The position numbers and the translations under genes are program-made. From the NCBI GenBank assembly GCA_016280395.1, contig JAEEGQ010000087.1, positions 1 through 51,423 of the forward strand: a stretch of 51,423 bases of DNA, in the 5' to 3' direction. Shown here piece by piece: positions 40,040 to 49,183 of this stretch. The notes beneath the pieces were generated by a model. The model saw only the letters and a list, made by a program, of their open reading frames with translations, had not been told where the DNA came from and searched no databases. Each line of letters starts with the position of its first letter. Position 1 is the first letter of the stretch. Source of the stretch: Lachnospiraceae bacterium. Its GTDB lineage: Bacteria; Bacillota; Clostridia; Lachnospirales; Lachnospiraceae.

Positions 40040-41086
40040 TTACTTTGCGGCGTAGCTTTTACGAAGCTGCCCGCAGGCCGCGTTTATGTCCGAACCCATT
40101 TCTCTTCTAATAGTAGCATTTATGCTATTTTTTTCAAGTATATTTTTAAAATTAAGCACATTCCCGTGTGTGGCGGGATTGTAATCCCGCTCTTTTACAG
40201 GGTTTACAGGTATCAGGTTCACGTGACAATTCTTTCCCTTCAGAAGTGCAGAAAGCTCTTTAGCGCATTCCGCCGAATCATTTACGCCGTCTATCAGGCT
40301 GTACTCGTAGGTAATACGCCTTCCCGTCTTTTCGAAATAATGATCGGCAGCCGCGACAACCTCAGCCACTGTCCACTTCTTTGCCACCGGCATGAGCCTC
40401 TGCCGCAAGGCGTCATTCGGCGCATGCAGTGAAATGGCAAGCGTCGCATCCGGCTTTGTATCCGCAAAAGCCCTGATCCTGTCGCACAATCCGCAGCTTG
40501 AGACCGTGATATTGCGCCTGCTTATGTTCAGTCCCTTATCCGAAGATATCAGTTCAAGGAACCTTAAAACGTTCATCAGGTTGTCCATCGGCTCACCGGT
40601 GCCCATTATCACAACATTGCTGATGCGTTCCCCCGTGTCCTTCCCGATCCTGTAAACCTGTTCGAGCATCTCCGAAGGCTCAAGATTTCGTTCAAGCCCT
40701 CCTATCGTGGAGGCACAAAAGCTGCATCCCATACGGCATCCCACCTGTGATGAGATGCAGACGGAATTGCCGTGCTTATAACGCATGAAGACGCTCTCTA
40801 TAACGTTATTTTGGAGTGTGTCGTCATCAAGCCTGAACAGGTACTTTCTTGTTCCGTCAAGAGCTGATTCAAAGCGCTCGACCTTTTCGAGCGTGACAAG
40901 CTCACAGTTTTCCGAAAGCTTCTGCCTTAATGCCGCAGGCAGGTTCGTCATTTCCTCAAACGAGCCGGCGCACTTCTCATGAAGCCAGGAAAACAGCTGG
41001 TCGGTGCGGAACCTCGGCTGACCGATCCCCGCAACGAAGCTTTCGAGTTCAGTATAGTTTAACGATCTTAAATCGGTCTTTTCCAC
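40040..41086 (-). CDS. rlmN: Dual-specificity 23S rRNA/tRNA adenosine C2-methyltransferase RlmN
   Basis: 348 residues from GTG 41086 (V-EKTDLRSLNY), preceded by AGAGG at 7 nt; an ATG 11 codons upstream has only a badly placed GGGG. A radical SAM enzyme: CRMGCSFC holds the 4Fe-4S cluster, GTGEPMDN and LAISLHAPND follow, and a late cysteine lies in INAACGQL. It methylates A2503 of 23S rRNA and A37 of some tRNAs. It starts 46 nt after the rsmB stop, in the usual order rsmB-rlmN-phosphatase-kinase. Confidence 0.95.
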   Translation of the reverse strand: MEKTDLRSLNYTELESFVAGIGQPRFRTDQLFSWLHEKCAGSFEEMTNLPAALRQKLSENCELVTLEKVERFESALDGTRKYLFRLDDDTLQNNVIESVFMRYKHGNSVCISSQVGCRMGCSFCASTIGGLERNLEPSEMLEQVYRIGKDTGERISNVVIMGTGEPMDNLMNVLRFLELISSDKGLNISRRNITVSSCGLCDRIRAFADTKPDATLAISLHAPNDALRQRLMPVAKKWTVAEVVAAADHYFEKTGRRITYEYSLIDGVNDSAECAKELSALLKGKNCHVNLIPVNPVKERDYNPATHGNVLNFKNILEKNSINATIRREMGSDINAACGQLRKSYAAK

Positions 41087-41132
41087 GTTCAAACCTCTTT
41101 GTAAAGCCTTTTGGGACATGTTCCCCGCGGCG

Positions 41133-42458
41133 TTACGCTTCTTTTCTGTATTTCGAGATAAAGAAGCCGTCTCCGGAGTGGATGCCCGGGATCATGGTAA
41201 CTTCAAGCTCCTTTTTAAGCCCCGCATCCTCCAGTATCTTCATGCCCGCTTCGTTTTCGGTGCGGTTTAAGGTACATGTCGAAAAAATGAGGGTCCCGCC
41301 TTTTTTAAGGCTTCTTACGGCGTTTTCGAGAATGGGCTTCTGAAGCTCGATAAGCTCATCCTGAACGCGCTCGGACATGTTGTATTTGATATCGGGCTTC
41401 CTTCCTGTGATGCCCGTACCCGAACACGGCACATCCGCGAGCGTGATGTCGAACTTTTCCGCGTCCGCTTCGTTCCTGACGCTTGCATCCGCAACGGAAA
41501 GGTCGATATTGTCAAAGCCGCATCTGTTTATGCTCTCGTTTATGAGATTGATCTTTCTTGAGGTCACATCCCTTGCGTCGATCCGTCCGCCCTTGCCGGC
41601 AGCCTTTAATTTGTCGGCAAAATGCAGTGTTTTTCCGCCGGGAGCCGCACACATGTCAAGGATCGTCTCGCCGCCCTTTATGCCGGCCGCTTCCCCGACA
41701 ACAACGGAGCTTATATCCTGAACCGTAAAGAGCCCGTTCTTAAAGCTCTCCGTCTCCGCAAAGCCCTCTCCGGCAAAAGCCTGAAGGATATTGAGCCTGT
41801 ATCCCTTCACTTCGTCCGGGAGCACAAGCTTCGGAACCGTCGCCTTTATCCCATCCTTTGCAAGAGCTTCTATGCATTCCTCAACGGTACATTTGCTCTC
41901 GTTCACACGGAAATAAAGAGGCTGTGCGTCAAACTGCCTTTCCGCGATCTTTATGCAGGTCTCTTTTCCAAAGTCCCTTTCCCACTGCTTTAACATCCAT
42001 ACGGGCACGGAATACTTTATCTCCATTGCCTCGTAGGAATCGCCTGAAGTGAGCTCTTTAAGCTTTTCTTTTCCGTTTTTGCCGATATTCCTCAGAACAC
42101 CGTTCACAAAACCGGCAAGCCCTTCCATGCCGTGTTCCTTTGCGAACTTCACCGCTTCGTTGCATGCAGCCGCAGCCGGTATCCTGTCCATGAAGAGTAT
42201 CTGATAGGCGGCAACACGGATAAGCGCGCGAAGGTACGGCTTCATCTTTGCAACCGGCGTCTTTGCGAAGCTGTCTATAACACGGTCGAGAGTAAGCATT
42301 CTCTCTGTCGTGCCCTCTATGAGACGCTTTGCGAGAGCACGCTCCCTTGCGTCCGAAAGCCCGCTTTCCGAGAGTGTTTCCGTTACGACCCTGTGTACGG
42401 ATCTTCCCTTGTCCGTTACGTTCAAAACAGCATAAACAGCAGCATCTCTTGCAGTCAT
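41133..42458 (-). CDS. rsmB: 16S rRNA (cytosine967-C5)-methyltransferase RsmB
   Basis: 441 residues from ATG 42458, which has GGAGG 6 nt upstream; the ATG five codons earlier overlaps that site. An N-terminal NusB-like helical domain (1-140) is followed by a SAM-dependent methyltransferase domain: LDMCAAPGGKT, DARDVT, LADVPCSGTGITGRKPD (catalytic cysteine) and IFSTCTLNRTENE (second cysteine). It lies between fmt and rlmN. Confidence 0.94.
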   Translation of the reverse strand: MTARDAAVYAVLNVTDKGRSVHRVVTETLSESGLSDARERALAKRLIEGTTERMLTLDRVIDSFAKTPVAKMKPYLRALIRVAAYQILFMDRIPAAAACNEAVKFAKEHGMEGLAGFVNGVLRNIGKNGKEKLKELTSGDSYEAMEIKYSVPVWMLKQWERDFGKETCIKIAERQFDAQPLYFRVNESKCTVEECIEALAKDGIKATVPKLVLPDEVKGYRLNILQAFAGEGFAETESFKNGLFTVQDISSVVVGEAAGIKGGETILDMCAAPGGKTLHFADKLKAAGKGGRIDARDVTSRKINLINESINRCGFDNIDLSVADASVRNEADAEKFDITLADVPCSGTGITGRKPDIKYNMSERVQDELIELQKPILENAVRSLKKGGTLIFSTCTLNRTENEAGMKILEDAGLKKELEVTMIPGIHSGDGFFISKYRKEA

Positions 42459-42532
42459 AGTGATCCTCCGCACCGCCCTGTAAGGCGGATAGTAATTTGA
42501 CCAAAGTCTTGGAAAAGTCTTTGTTTCCGCAT

Positions 42533-43465
42533 TTACTTCGATCTACCCTTGAGACCGTTAAGATAATCCTTTGCAGCCATTGCCTTTTTACCCTCGGGCT
42601 GCAGCTCCGTTACGGCAAGTATCCCGTCCGCGCAGGCGATATCGAGCGTCATGCCGTCGGATTTAAGCACCGTTCCGGGTGCTTCCTTTGAATCTTCCGG
42701 TTTTACGAAAGCCTTTTTTATCTTGATCAGCTTTCCGTCTATATACATAAATGTCCCGGGCCATGGATAAAGCCCTCTGACATATCTTTCAAGCTCCGCC
42801 GCGGGCCTTGAAAAATCAAGTTTCCCAAGCTCCCTGTCCATCATCCCGACGTAAGTGCTTTCGGAATGATCCTGCGGTGTACGCACCGCCGTACCATCAA
42901 TTACGGAGGGCAGGGTCTCAACAAGCAGCTTTGCCCCGAGAGCAGCAACCTTGTCATGAAGCGTCTCGCCCGTGTCGAAAGGCTCTATGGGAAGCTTTGC
43001 CTGTGTTATGATATCGCCCGTGTCACAGCCTTCGTCCATATACATTATGGTAACGCCGGTCTCTTTGTCGCCGTTAAGTATCGGCCATTGGATCGGCGCA
43101 GCACCCCTGTATTTCGGCAAAAGCGAGGTATGAACGTTTATGCAGCCGTACGCGGGAAGTTCAAGCACTCTTTTCGGAAGTATCTTCCCGTAAGCCGCAA
43201 CAGTGATCACGTCAGGCTTAAATGCCGAAAGCTCCTCGAAAAACTCATCCGACTTTGCCCTTTCGGGCTGGAGGACCGGGATATTTCTTTCAAGACAGAG
43301 CTCTTTTACCGGAGACATGGCCATTTTCCCGCCGCGTCCCTTTGGCTTGTCGGGCTGCGTTACGGCGGCAACAATGTTAAAACCTGCGTCAAGCTGGGCT
43401 TTCAGCACGCATTCCGCAAGCTCGGGAGTCCCCATGAATACTATCCTTACATCACTCACTGTCAT
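42533..43465 (-). CDS. fmt: Methionyl-tRNA formyltransferase
   Basis: 310 residues from ATG 43465 (MTVSDVRIVFMGTPELAEC), with GGGGAG about 10 nt upstream. It formylates initiator Met-tRNA. QPDKPKGRG, the catalytic INVHTSLLPKYRGAAPIQW and GDTGDIITQ-like segments (CDTGDIITQAKLPI) are intact, and a C-terminal OB-like domain follows. It overlaps the end of def by 14 nt. Its product is the substrate that def acts on after translation. Confidence 0.95.
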   Translation of the reverse strand: MTVSDVRIVFMGTPELAECVLKAQLDAGFNIVAAVTQPDKPKGRGGKMAMSPVKELCLERNIPVLQPERAKSDEFFEELSAFKPDVITVAAYGKILPKRVLELPAYGCINVHTSLLPKYRGAAPIQWPILNGDKETGVTIMYMDEGCDTGDIITQAKLPIEPFDTGETLHDKVAALGAKLLVETLPSVIDGTAVRTPQDHSESTYVGMMDRELGKLDFSRPAAELERYVRGLYPWPGTFMYIDGKLIKIKKAFVKPEDSKEAPGTVLKSDGMTLDIACADGILAVTELQPEGKKAMAAKDYLNGLKGRSK

Positions 43466-43925
43466 TGTCCATAAGCTCCCCTTCAACAAGTGTCGTATAA
43501 AGAATTCCGTCAAGATGGTCGAGCTCATGCTGGATGGCCCTTGCAAGAAGCTCCTCGCCCTCTATCTCGAATTCCTGCATGTTTTCGTCAAAGGCCCTTG
43601 CTATGACATGGTTTGCGCGTGTCACGATGCCTGTTTTGCCGGGCACCGAAAGGCACCCTTCACCGCCTGTCTGTTCGCCGTCCTTCTCGATAATAACGGG
43701 ATTGATCATGATGATGGGGCTGTCCTGCTCGGGAGAGATATCTATCACCACGATCCTTTTGAGTATCCCGACCTGCGGAGCCGCAAGGCCCACGCCGTCC
43801 GCGTCGTACATGGTCTCGAGCATGTCCGAGATGAGCTCTTTTATCTTAGGTGTCACCTCCGGAACCGGCTTTGATTTTTTCAAAAGCACCGGATCCCCTA
43901 TTTCTCTTATTTTTCTTAATGCCAT
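43452..43925 (-). CDS. def: Peptide deformylase
   Basis: 157 residues. The three class motifs are GVGLAAPQVG, EGCLSVPG and QHELDHLDG, with Cys, His and His as metal ligands and Glu as catalyst. It removes the formyl group from new proteins. GGAGG lies 7 nt before the ATG. It precedes and overlaps fmt, the usual pairing. A 75-nt gap separates it from priA. Confidence 0.97.
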   Translation of the reverse strand: MALRKIREIGDPVLLKKSKPVPEVTPKIKELISDMLETMYDADGVGLAAPQVGILKRIVVIDISPEQDSPIIMINPVIIEKDGEQTGGEGCLSVPGKTGIVTRANHVIARAFDENMQEFEIEGEELLARAIQHELDHLDGILYTTLVEGELMDNDSE

Positions 43926-44000
43926 AACAGTTCCTCCTGTGCATCCCTTTCCGTCCCGTGTTTTGTCGGGATCCGAAAAGTTGACTGCGTTTTAATATCA

Positions 44001-46247
44001 TCAATACCCGTTCATCGGGTTAAAATCAAACTGGATGCTGCATTTCTCAAAGGCTTTGTCGTCCTTTATCCGTTCCTCGATGCTGTCCTTGCACCTGACC
44101 AGGAGCCCGTAATCAGCAGATTTCGAGTATATAACACGCCTGTAGCGGTCCTTTATCTTTTCCACGCCGCATTTTGACGGCCCGATCATGCTTACCTGCT
44201 CGGCTGCGTCAAAGGCCTCAAAGCAGGCGCTCATGAGCGTGTAGAGGAACTCCGCGCAGGAATCCGCTTCCGCCTCGTCCCCGCTTGTAAGGAGCACTGC
44301 CAGCAGGTTTGACGCGGGCGGGTAGCCGAGCATCTTCCTGAAGGCGATCTCGTTCTCGTAAAACTCCTCATAATCCTGTTTTGCAGCCGTAACGATAGCG
44401 TAATGCTCCGGATTGTAGGTCTGGATAACCACTTCGCCGTCGGTGCCGGCCCGTCCGGAACGCCCCGCTGCCTGGGCAAGCAGCTCGAAGGTCCTTTCCC
44501 CGGCCCTGTAATCCGTTGCGTTGAGCGACAGATCCGCAGCGATTATACCCATCAAAGTGACTCTTGCAAAATCGTGCCCTTTGACGATCATCTGCGTCCC
44601 CACAAGGATATCCGCCTCATCATTGGAAAAAGCCGAAAGCACGCGTTCGTGCCCCTGTTTGTCCTTTGTCGTGTCTGCATCCATTCGGAGCACCCTTGCG
44701 GTCGGGAAGACCTTTTTAACGTATTCCTCAACCTTCTGGGTACCTGTTCCGAAGGCCGCAATATACTTTGAACCGCATTCGGGACAGGTCTTTGGCATCG
44801 GTATCTCGTATCCGCAGTAGTGGCAGACCAGCCTTTCCGGCCTGTTCCCCACCATGTGCGCCGTAAGCGATACCTCACAATGCGGACAGCGCATGGCCGT
44901 TCCGCAGGCCCTGCAGGACACAAAACCCGCATAGCCGCGCCTGTTGATAAAAAGCATTATCTGCTGCTTTTTCATGAGCCTGTCTTCGATAAGGCTCTTC
45001 AGCTTCCTGCTAAACATCGACATATTGCCGGCTTTAAGCTCCTCGCGCATGTCCGTTATATGGACCTTCGGGAGCGAAGCATTGCCTGCGCGGTTCTTAA
45101 GCTCGAGCAGCCTGTATTCGCCGCGTTTTGCGCGGTAATAGCTCTCTGTAGAGGGCGTGGCGGAACCGAGGATAACCGAGGCTCCAACCATCTTTGCGTA
45201 TTCTATGGCAAGCTCCCTTGCGTGGTACTTGGGAACATTTTCGCTTTTATAGCTGCTCTCGTGCTCTTCATCGATTATGATGAGCCCGGGATCCTTAAAG
45301 GGCGTAAACAGCGCGGAGCGCGGCCCTATCATGATGTCGGTGCCGCCCTCTTTTGCTCTTAGGTACTGGTCATATTTCTCGCCGTCCGAAAGCCTTGAAT
45401 GCATGAAGGACACACGGTCACCGAAGCGCTTTGAAAACCTTGACACCGTCTGGTATGTGAGCGCTATCTCGGGGATTAGCATTATCGCCTGCCTTCCCTG
45501 CCTTACGACTTCTTCGATAACGGACATGTAAACTTCCGTTTTACCGCTGCCGGTGACTCCTTTAAGGAGATAAACGCCCTTTATCCCGTTTTTAAGGTCT
45601 CCCGTAACGGTATCCACAGCCGCCTGCTGTTCTTCGTTCAGGACTATGCCGTTCTCCTGCTTTTGGACTGCCGCGCCGCCCCTGAACTGCCTTGTTTCGA
45701 TAACTTCGGTTACTCCGAGCTCTTCAAAATCGGAGACGGTCTTTCTTGCGATGTTGAGCTTCCCGACAAGCAGCTCGTAATCGGCGCTCCCGGACTGCAG
45801 AAGCTCTGTCAGGAACCTTACCTTTGCGCGGTGGTTCTTCTGCCTTGCTTCGACAAGGAGCCTTGCTGCAAGATCCCTGTCTTTGAGCACCACCGTTTTG
45901 GACACGACGGGCTTTACGGTCTGTTTTACTGGAGTAACGGTCCGTAAAGCATCATTCATGGTGCCGCCGTACAGGCTTCGCATCTTCTCTGCAAGCTCTA
46001 TGGTGCGGCTTTCCATGACAAGTCCCTTCTCCTCTACGGAGGCGATGGGTTTTATCCTGCTCTCGTCTATCTTTGCCTTTTCGGACAGGCCGGTGATATA
46101 GCCCTTAATAAGCCTGTTGCCCTTGCCGAACGGTATCATGACCGGTGCGCCGACAACAGCTTTTTCAAGCATTTCGGCGGGTATGGCATATTGAAATGTC
46201 TTATCTAAATTTTCATGTGAAATATCGACTATGATATCCGCAAACAC
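44001..46247 (-). CDS. priA: Primosomal replication helicase PriA
   Basis: 748 residues. PriA restarts collapsed forks by binding branched DNA and loading the primosome. The 3'-end-binding N-terminus (VDISHENLDKTFQY) is followed by the helicase core with GVTGSGKTEVY (Walker A), DEEH and GSATPSTESYY. The zinc-binding insert holds CRACGTAMRCPHC and CHYCG...CPECGS, and motif V/VI regions (GRSGRAG) follow. The start is GTG 46247 with GGAGG 6 nt upstream. It lies between murF (47 nt upstream) and def. Confidence 0.96.
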   Translation of the reverse strand: MFADIIVDISHENLDKTFQYAIPAEMLEKAVVGAPVMIPFGKGNRLIKGYITGLSEKAKIDESRIKPIASVEEKGLVMESRTIELAEKMRSLYGGTMNDALRTVTPVKQTVKPVVSKTVVLKDRDLAARLLVEARQKNHRAKVRFLTELLQSGSADYELLVGKLNIARKTVSDFEELGVTEVIETRQFRGGAAVQKQENGIVLNEEQQAAVDTVTGDLKNGIKGVYLLKGVTGSGKTEVYMSVIEEVVRQGRQAIMLIPEIALTYQTVSRFSKRFGDRVSFMHSRLSDGEKYDQYLRAKEGGTDIMIGPRSALFTPFKDPGLIIIDEEHESSYKSENVPKYHARELAIEYAKMVGASVILGSATPSTESYYRAKRGEYRLLELKNRAGNASLPKVHITDMREELKAGNMSMFSRKLKSLIEDRLMKKQQIMLFINRRGYAGFVSCRACGTAMRCPHCEVSLTAHMVGNRPERLVCHYCGYEIPMPKTCPECGSKYIAAFGTGTQKVEEYVKKVFPTARVLRMDADTTKDKQGHERVLSAFSNDEADILVGTQMIVKGHDFARVTLMGIIAADLSLNATDYRAGERTFELLAQAAGRSGRAGTDGEVVIQTYNPEHYAIVTAAKQDYEEFYENEIAFRKMLGYPPASNLLAVLLTSGDEAEADSCAEFLYTLMSACFEAFDAAEQVSMIGPSKCGVEKIKDRYRRVIYSKSADYGLLVRCKDSIEERIKDDKAFEKCSIQFDFNPMNGY

Positions 46248-46294
46248 TGTAAACCTCCGTGTTTAACACCGGCTCTTTAGCCGTCACACGGCTC

Positions 46295-47716
46295 CTAACG
46301 GTTTCTCAAGGCGTCTGCCAGCTCGTCGAGATGCATCCCGCGGGAGCCCTTCATGTAAACAACATCTCCCGCTCCAAGGCGCGTGATTTCCGCCTCGTAA
46401 ACGCCCTCATTTGAAGCATAGCTCTTTATCTCAAAGCCTGCGCCGGCTTCTTTTGCGGCTTCCGCTATGTATGCCGCCTCTTTGCCTACCGTTATCAGCC
46501 TGTCTATCTTCTTTCCCGCCGCATAAGTCCCGACTTCCCTGTGAAGCTCCTCCGAGAAGCTCCCGAGTTCGAGAATGTCGGCAAGGATCACTATCTTGCT
46601 GCCTTTTTTGGAGATGCTCTCCACCATGTCTATCCCGCTCTTCATGGAATCGGGACTTGCATTGTAGGTGTCGTCTATCAGCACCACGTCTTTTATGTTC
46701 TCGATATGGCCGCGCATGTTCATTGGCCTGTAAACTTCCATCATGTGCTTTGCCCTTGCCGGTTCAACGCCAAGTGATTTGGCAACTCCGATCGCCGCAA
46801 CAGCATCAAGGATATTATGGTTGCCGATGATCGGAAGTACCACCTGTTCCCTTTCACCGGTGCCCTTGTCAACGAAGGTGAAATCTGAATATTCGCCGGC
46901 AGTCCTGATGTTTTCGGCATAATAGTCACATGTATCCGAAAGGCCGAAGGTCTTTATCGTGATATCCTTGTCTGCGGGAAGCAGCGGCTTAACGTCCTTT
47001 AACATCTCGTCGTCGCCGTTTACAAAAAGCACTCCGCCCGCATCCGGGAAGCAGTTTATCATCTGGAGCTTTTCACGTCTGATGTTCTCCTTTGAACCAA
47101 GCTGTCCTATATGAGAAACGCCGATATTTGTGACAAGCCCGCAGGAGGGCCTTGCTATCCTGGCAAGGCGCGCCATTTCGCCGAAATCGCTCATGCCAAG
47201 CTCTATAACGGCATAATCGTAGTCGTTTGAAAGCTCGAGCATCATGAGTGGAACGCCTATCTGGCTGTTCTTGTTTCCGGAGGTCTTCAGCACCCTGTAG
47301 GATGCCGAAAGTGTCTGGGCCACCATCTCTTTTGTGGTGGTCTTTCCCACACTGCCGGTTATCCCGAACACCGTGCCTTCAAACCTGTCCCTGTAATAGA
47401 TCCCAAGATCCTGCAGCGCCTTCTTCGTGTCTTCGACACGGATATAGATCATGTCCGAAGTCCCCGGAAGCCGCTTGTCGCGTGAGGTAAAGCATACCCT
47501 TGTCCCGCGCTCGTAAGCATCCGGGATATAATCGTGGGCATCCGTATGCTCACCCACAATGGGCACAAAAAGAGTCCCGGGAGCTCCCTCTTTCGAGTTG
47601 ATGATAACGTGTGAGACCTCTGTGGTCCCCGCATCTGCCGGCGTTATCTTAAGACCGTCGGTCAGGATGCTTCCGTTCGTGATCTCGCATATCCTGTTAA
47701 CAGAGATTGAGTTCAT
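46295..47716 (-). CDS. murF: UDP-N-acetylmuramoyl-tripeptide--D-alanyl-D-alanine ligase MurF
   Basis: 473 residues. It adds D-Ala-D-Ala to the UDP-muramyl tripeptide in the cytoplasm. ITGSVGKTTTKEM is the ATP loop; YAVIELGMSDFGEMARL, GNHNILDAVAAIGVA and IDDTYNASPDSM are family marks. Its ATG lies inside the end of murE (20-nt overlap) with GGAGG 6 nt upstream, so the two ligases are co-translated. It is separated from the division cluster, where it often resides. Confidence 0.95.
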   Translation of the reverse strand: MNSISVNRICEITNGSILTDGLKITPADAGTTEVSHVIINSKEGAPGTLFVPIVGEHTDAHDYIPDAYERGTRVCFTSRDKRLPGTSDMIYIRVEDTKKALQDLGIYYRDRFEGTVFGITGSVGKTTTKEMVAQTLSASYRVLKTSGNKNSQIGVPLMMLELSNDYDYAVIELGMSDFGEMARLARIARPSCGLVTNIGVSHIGQLGSKENIRREKLQMINCFPDAGGVLFVNGDDEMLKDVKPLLPADKDITIKTFGLSDTCDYYAENIRTAGEYSDFTFVDKGTGEREQVVLPIIGNHNILDAVAAIGVAKSLGVEPARAKHMMEVYRPMNMRGHIENIKDVVLIDDTYNASPDSMKSGIDMVESISKKGSKIVILADILELGSFSEELHREVGTYAAGKKIDRLITVGKEAAYIAEAAKEAGAGFEIKSYASNEGVYEAEITRLGAGDVVYMKGSRGMHLDELADALRNR

Positions 47717-49169
47717 GCGCTTCCTCCAGAATCATTATTCTATCGTCCATAGGGTATTTTACACCCTTTATTTCCTGATAATCCTCGTGTCCTTTTCCCG
47801 CTATGACGATCATGTCGCCGGGCTTTGCGTTCTTAAGGCAGTAACGGATAGCCTCGCGCCTGTCAGGTATCGATACATACTCGCCCTTCCCGCGCTTTAC
47901 GCCTGTCAGGATATCGTTGATTATTTCAAGGGGTTCTTCAAATCTCGGGTTGTCGCTCGTCACAACGGTAAGGTCCGCAAGGTTCGACGAAACCTCGCCC
48001 ATATCGTAACGCCTGTCCTTTGCGCGGTTTCCGCCGCACCCGAACATGCAGACAAGACGGGCGGGCTTATACTCCCTTAAGGTCGTAAGAAGGCTCTTTA
48101 GGCTCATTCCGTTATGAGCGTAATCAAGCATTACGGAGAAGCTGTCCGAAACCTTTACAAGTTCTACCCTTCCCCTTGCCTTGATGTTTTTAAGGGCATT
48201 TACGCAGGCCTTGGCGGGAATGCCGAGAGTCCTTGCCGTGGTTATTGCGGCAAGCGAGTTGTAAACATTGAAAGCGCCGGGGATATCGGCGTAGATATGG
48301 AGCTTTTCTCCCCTGCAGTCGATATCGAAATCGACTCCGAGCTCGCCTTTTTTATTGACAAGGGTAATGCCGGACGCCCTGAAATCAGCCTGTTTTTCTA
48401 TGCCAAAGGTCACATAAGGACAGGTCGCGTTCTTAAACACTTCTTCAAAATGTTCTGAATCAATATTGCCGATCCCTGTCCCGCACATCTTAAACAGCAG
48501 GCTCTTGCAGTAGAGATAGTCCGCAAAATCCGGATGCTCCCCGGGGGCGATGTGATCCGGCTCAAGGTTTGTGAACACTCCCGCTTCGAAAGCGATCCCC
48601 GCTACCCTGTCCATCTTAAGGCCCTGGGAGGATACCTCCATTACAACGTATTCCGTACCGGCCTTAACCATCCCCGCAAGGTATTCCTCAAGCACATAAG
48701 ACTCCGGCGTTGTATGTTCCGCATGGATGCTCTTCTGTCCGACGGTTACCTCGACGGTGCCGATAAGGTCCGTCTTATGCCCTGCCGTTTCAAGTATGCT
48801 CTTCAGCATATAAGCTGTAGTGGTCTTTCCCTTTGTGCCGGTTATGCCTATTATCTTAAGCTTTCTTGAAGGAAATCCGAAGAACGCTGAAGAGATGAGC
48901 GCAAGCGCCCTTCTGGTGTTAGGAACACGTATAACCGTAACGTTTTCCGGCACTTCAACATCTTTTTCGGAAATAATAACGGATGCGCCTGCATCAGCCG
49001 CCGCACCCGCAAACTCATGACTGTCATGCTTTGTGCCGGTTATGCATACAAAGCAGGCATTCTTTTCAATATCCGCACGGGTATCGTAGACAACGGAAGA
49101 TACCTCCCTGTCTACGCTACCCTGCACGATCCTGTATTCAAGCTCAACGAGCAATGTGCTAAGTTTCAT
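47697..49169 (-). CDS. murE: UDP-MurNAc-L-Ala-D-Glu--meso-diaminopimelate ligase MurE
   Basis: 490 residues from ATG 49169 (MKLSTLLVELEYRIV); an in-frame earlier ATG lies inside glgA. ITGTKGKTTTAYML is the ATP loop, EVSSQGL and LDYAHNGMSL follow, and the late DNPR (TSDNPRFEEP) is the motif that binds meso-diaminopimelate. The wall peptide therefore probably carries mDAP rather than lysine. GGGGAA precedes the start. It lies 14 nt after the glgA stop and overlaps murF. Confidence 0.95.
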   Translation of the reverse strand: MKLSTLLVELEYRIVQGSVDREVSSVVYDTRADIEKNACFVCITGTKHDSHEFAGAAADAGASVIISEKDVEVPENVTVIRVPNTRRALALISSAFFGFPSRKLKIIGITGTKGKTTTAYMLKSILETAGHKTDLIGTVEVTVGQKSIHAEHTTPESYVLEEYLAGMVKAGTEYVVMEVSSQGLKMDRVAGIAFEAGVFTNLEPDHIAPGEHPDFADYLYCKSLLFKMCGTGIGNIDSEHFEEVFKNATCPYVTFGIEKQADFRASGITLVNKKGELGVDFDIDCRGEKLHIYADIPGAFNVYNSLAAITTARTLGIPAKACVNALKNIKARGRVELVKVSDSFSVMLDYAHNGMSLKSLLTTLREYKPARLVCMFGCGGNRAKDRRYDMGEVSSNLADLTVVTSDNPRFEEPLEIINDILTGVKRGKGEYVSIPDRREAIRYCLKNAKPGDMIVIAGKGHEDYQEIKGVKYPMDDRIMILEEAHELNLC

Positions 49170-49183
49170 GTCGTTCCCCAAAC

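Noticed and set aside
43466-43546. N-terminal extension of fmt
   Set aside because: It lies wholly within def and lacks a ribosome site; the Fmt family starts near MTVSDVRIVFMG.
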